Shown in pieces: positions 62,495 to 64,000 of a DNA stretch of 64,000 nt. Source of the stretch: Salipiger pallidus. Lineage in GTDB: Bacteria > Pseudomonadota > Alphaproteobacteria > Rhodobacterales > Rhodobacteraceae. Each line of letters begins with the position of its first letter. Position 1 is the stretch's first letter. Below the pieces are notes generated by a model. It worked only from the letters and a program-made list of their open reading frames with translations. It had not been told where the DNA came from and made no database searches. Location of the stretch: NCBI RefSeq assembly GCF_014643635.1, contig NZ_BMJV01000003.1, positions 248,001 to 312,000 of the forward strand, in the 5' to 3' direction. The position numbers were made by a program, and so were the translations under genes.

Positions 62495-63358
62495 ATGACC
62501 CGTACCGTTTATGTCAACGGAGACTACCTGCCTGAGGACGAGGCGAAGATCTCGATCTTCGACCGTGCCTTCCTGATGGCGGATGGCGTCTACGAGGTGA
62601 CCTCGGTCCTCGGTGGCAAGCTGATCGACTTCGACGGCCACCTGAAGCGGCTCGAGCGGTCGCTGAACGAACTCGAGATCAAGAAGCCCGCCGCCTTCGA
62701 CGATCTGATCGAGATCCACCGCAAGCTCGTGGAGCTCAACGGCATCGACGAGGGGCTGGTGTATCTGCAGGTGACGCGCGGTGCCCCCGGCGACCGGGAT
62801 TTCGCCTTCCCGGACCCCGAGACCACCGAGCCGACGCTGGTGCTGTTCACCCAGGCCAAGCCGGGGCTGGCGGACAGCCCGGCGGCGAAGACCGGCATCA
62901 AGGTGATCTCCATCGACGACATCCGCTGGGGCCGCCGCGACATCAAGACGGTGCAGCTTCTTTACCCGTCCATGGGCAAGATGATGGCCAAGAAGGCCGG
63001 TGCCGATGACGCGTGGATGGTCGAGGATGGTTTCGTCACCGAGGGCACGTCGAACAACGCCTATATCGTCAAGGACGGCGTCATCATCACCCGGAACCTC
63101 GGCACCGACATCCTGCATGGCATCACCCGCGCCGCTGTCCTGCGCTTTGCCCGCGAGGCGCAGATGAAGGTCGAGGAACGTCCCTTTACCATCGACGAGG
63201 TGAAGGCGGCGGATGAGGCGTTCTTTACCTCGGCTTCGGCATTCGTGATGCCGGTGGTGGCCATGGACGGCGAGACCATCGGGGACGGTGTGCCGGGTCC
63301 GGTGTCGCTGCGCTTGCGCGAGATCTACCTCGAGGAAAGCCGCGCCGTGGCGGTGTGA
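62495..63358 (+). CDS. dat: D-amino-acid aminotransferase
   Basis: A 287-residue fold-type IV PLP enzyme that exchanges amino groups between D-alanine (or other D-amino acids) and 2-oxoglutarate, yielding D-glutamate. The start VYVNGDYLPEDEAKISIFDR and the PLP-lysine segment in RRDIKTVQLL are typical; EGTSNNAYIVKDG and LHGITRAAVL follow. Branched-chain and 4-amino-4-deoxychorismate enzymes share the fold, but the D-AAT pattern fits best. caaggag gives a ribosome binding site. The dgcNA genes lie 1.1 kb upstream on the same strand. Confidence 0.9.
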   Translation: MTRTVYVNGDYLPEDEAKISIFDRAFLMADGVYEVTSVLGGKLIDFDGHLKRLERSLNELEIKKPAAFDDLIEIHRKLVELNGIDEGLVYLQVTRGAPGDRDFAFPDPETTEPTLVLFTQAKPGLADSPAAKTGIKVISIDDIRWGRRDIKTVQLLYPSMGKMMAKKAGADDAWMVEDGFVTEGTSNNAYIVKDGVIITRNLGTDILHGITRAAVLRFAREAQMKVEERPFTIDEVKAADEAFFTSASAFVMPVVAMDGETIGDGVPGPVSLRLREIYLEESRAVAV

Positions 63359-63379
63359 TCGCTGTGCCATGAGGATTGG

Positions 63380-63408
63380 CGGCCGGGGTGCGATGCCCCG
63401 GCCGTTTT
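63380..63408 (+). terminator. rho-independent terminator of dat
   Basis: A perfect 9-bp stem (cggccgggg / ccccggccg) with a 7-nt loop followed by tttt, 21 bp after the dat stop codon. Confidence 0.9.
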
Positions 63409-63438
63409 CATTTGGAGGGGTGGGGACGCCTCCGGCGG

Positions 63439-63460
63439 GCGTATTTTCAAAGAGAAGAAG
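63439..63460 (+). repeat. 22-bp intergenic motif, copy 2
   Basis: gcgtattttcaaagagaagaag, matching the copy at 60356-60377 in 20 of 22 positions. It also follows a short inverted repeat (gcctccggcgggc). It overlaps the last four codons and stop of the flavoprotein gene on the other strand. Confidence 0.8.
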
Positions 63461-64000
63461 AGGCCGGCTGCACCTTTGCCCAAGCGGCGGCATTGCGGCC
63501 TGCCGCGAGGCCGGTGGCGAGGCTCGCGGTGAGCAGGTAGCCGCCCGTCGGGGCCTCCCAGTCGAGCATTTCCCCGGCGCAGTAGGTGCCGGGGCGGGCG
63601 CGGAGCATGAGCCGGTCGTCGAGTTCGGAGAAGGGCAGGCCGCCGGCGGTGGAGATCGCCTCGTCCAGCGGGCGCAGACCGTCGTGGGAGACTTCCAGCC
63701 GCTTGATCTGCCGGGCAAGGCTCGCGGCGTCGTTGGGCAGGGGGCGGGCGCATTCCAGCAGCAGGGCGCGGGTGGCGGCCGACAGGCCCGCCGCCTTGCG
63801 CAGGTGGTTCGACAGGCTCTCGCGTGAGCGGCGGCGTTTGAGCCTTGCGGCGAGCGTGTCTTCCGGGAGGTCCGGGGCAAGGTCGATGAAGAGCGGATGC
63901 CCCTCACGGATCGCGGGGGTGAGCGGGTAGAGCCCGCCACCCTCGAGGCCGCGGGCGGAGATCACCGCCTCGCCGCGCGAGGTAAGGGCACCTGCCGAAA
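63447..64000 (-). CDS. HI0933-like/BaiN-type NAD(P)/FAD-dependent oxidoreductase, 3' part
   Basis: The gene runs off the right edge, so only the C-terminal 184 residues are visible. They contain GALTSRGEAVISARGLEGGGLYPL (quoted here as ARGLEGGGLYPLTP) and the terminal FAD-contact motif DWEAPTGGYLLTASLATGLAAG. These are typical of HI0933-like flavoproteins, including the group Rhodobacterales annotate as TIGR03862. The in-frame GTG at 63965 is internal, not the start. The reaction is unknown. Confidence 0.88.
   Translation of the reverse strand, partial: SAGALTSRGEAVISARGLEGGGLYPLTPAIREGHPLFIDLAPDLPEDTLAARLKRRRSRESLSNHLRKAAGLSAATRALLLECARPLPNDAASLARQIKRLEVSHDGLRPLDEAISTAGGLPFSELDDRLMLRARPGTYCAGEMLDWEAPTGGYLLTASLATGLAAGRNAAAWAKVQPASSSL

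Overview
The window is a 64 kb chromosomal segment of high GC content from an alphaproteobacterium. It most resembles the Rhodobacteraceae (Roseobacter group). The evidence is the malyl-CoA lyase Mcl1, the DgcN/DgcA pair, a class I lysyl-tRNA synthetase, families typical of this group (DUF1491, DUF1244, DUF3576, DUF4864), Tat-exported L,D-transpeptidase and PBP4 proteins, and a recurrent intergenic motif ending in AAAGAGAAGAAG. The genus cannot be fixed from the sequence. There are no rRNA genes, no recognisable tRNAs, and no insertion sequence, prophage or CRISPR array. About 68 genes are packed tightly, often with ATGA overlaps.

Layout, left to right. 0-1.4 kb: two tandem Pr6Pr-like membrane proteins bracketed by 8-bp tandem repeats. 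1.4-5.5 kb: a lepB-rnc-DMT transporter unit and an era-DUF1491 unit, separated by a small secreted protein on the other strand. 5.7-9.9 kb: glycerol-3-phosphate module (glpR divergent from glpD-glpK). 10-13.6 kb: an enolase-superfamily enzyme, tdk, a candidate small RNA, and rimO. 13.9-16.1 kb: an L,D-transpeptidase / DsbA-like / L,D-transpeptidase cassette. 16.3-26.8 kb: YggS, a TPR-sulfotransferase, a porin, pyk, rpmI-rplT, lolA, a lytic transglycosylase and hspQ. 27-33.3 kb: threonine aldolase, ribF, and a four-gene operon (PlcP-like phosphoesterase, GT21 glycosyltransferase, DedA, GT2) that looks like a membrane-lipid remodelling unit. 33.5-36.6 kb: modABC and a ModE-like regulator with two ModE-type boxes. 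36.6-44.7 kb: a phosphatidyltransferase, a cold-shock protein, a small basic protein, ettA, nadD, PBP4, a TerB-like protein and class I LysRS. 45-50.3 kb: accessory-looking proteins, namely a large beta-helix protein, a ParA-like ATPase followed by a kinase-like protein, and others. 50.5-57 kb: transaldolase/FSA, priA, a RimB-RimK fusion and a dicarboxylate/glutamate symporter. 57-64 kb: a broken LysM fragment, mcl1, a NUDIX hydrolase, dgcN-dgcA (D-glutamate catabolism), a D-amino-acid aminotransferase and the 3' part of a HI0933-like flavoprotein.

Themes. Cell-wall functions recur (two L,D-transpeptidases, PBP4, a lytic transglycosylase, a LysM remnant), as does D-amino-acid and glutamate metabolism (dgcN, dgcA, dat, RimK, a DAACS symporter). 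Several intergenic spaces hold short perfect tandem repeats with units of 7, 8, 18 and 27 bp. The points most worth following are the PlcP-Agt-DedA-GT2 operon, the promoter/terminator-bounded RNA upstream of tdk, the 27-bp repeat that copies a gene's 3' end and stop codon, the ParA plus kinase-like pair, the transpeptidase-DsbA cassette and the RimB-RimK fusion.
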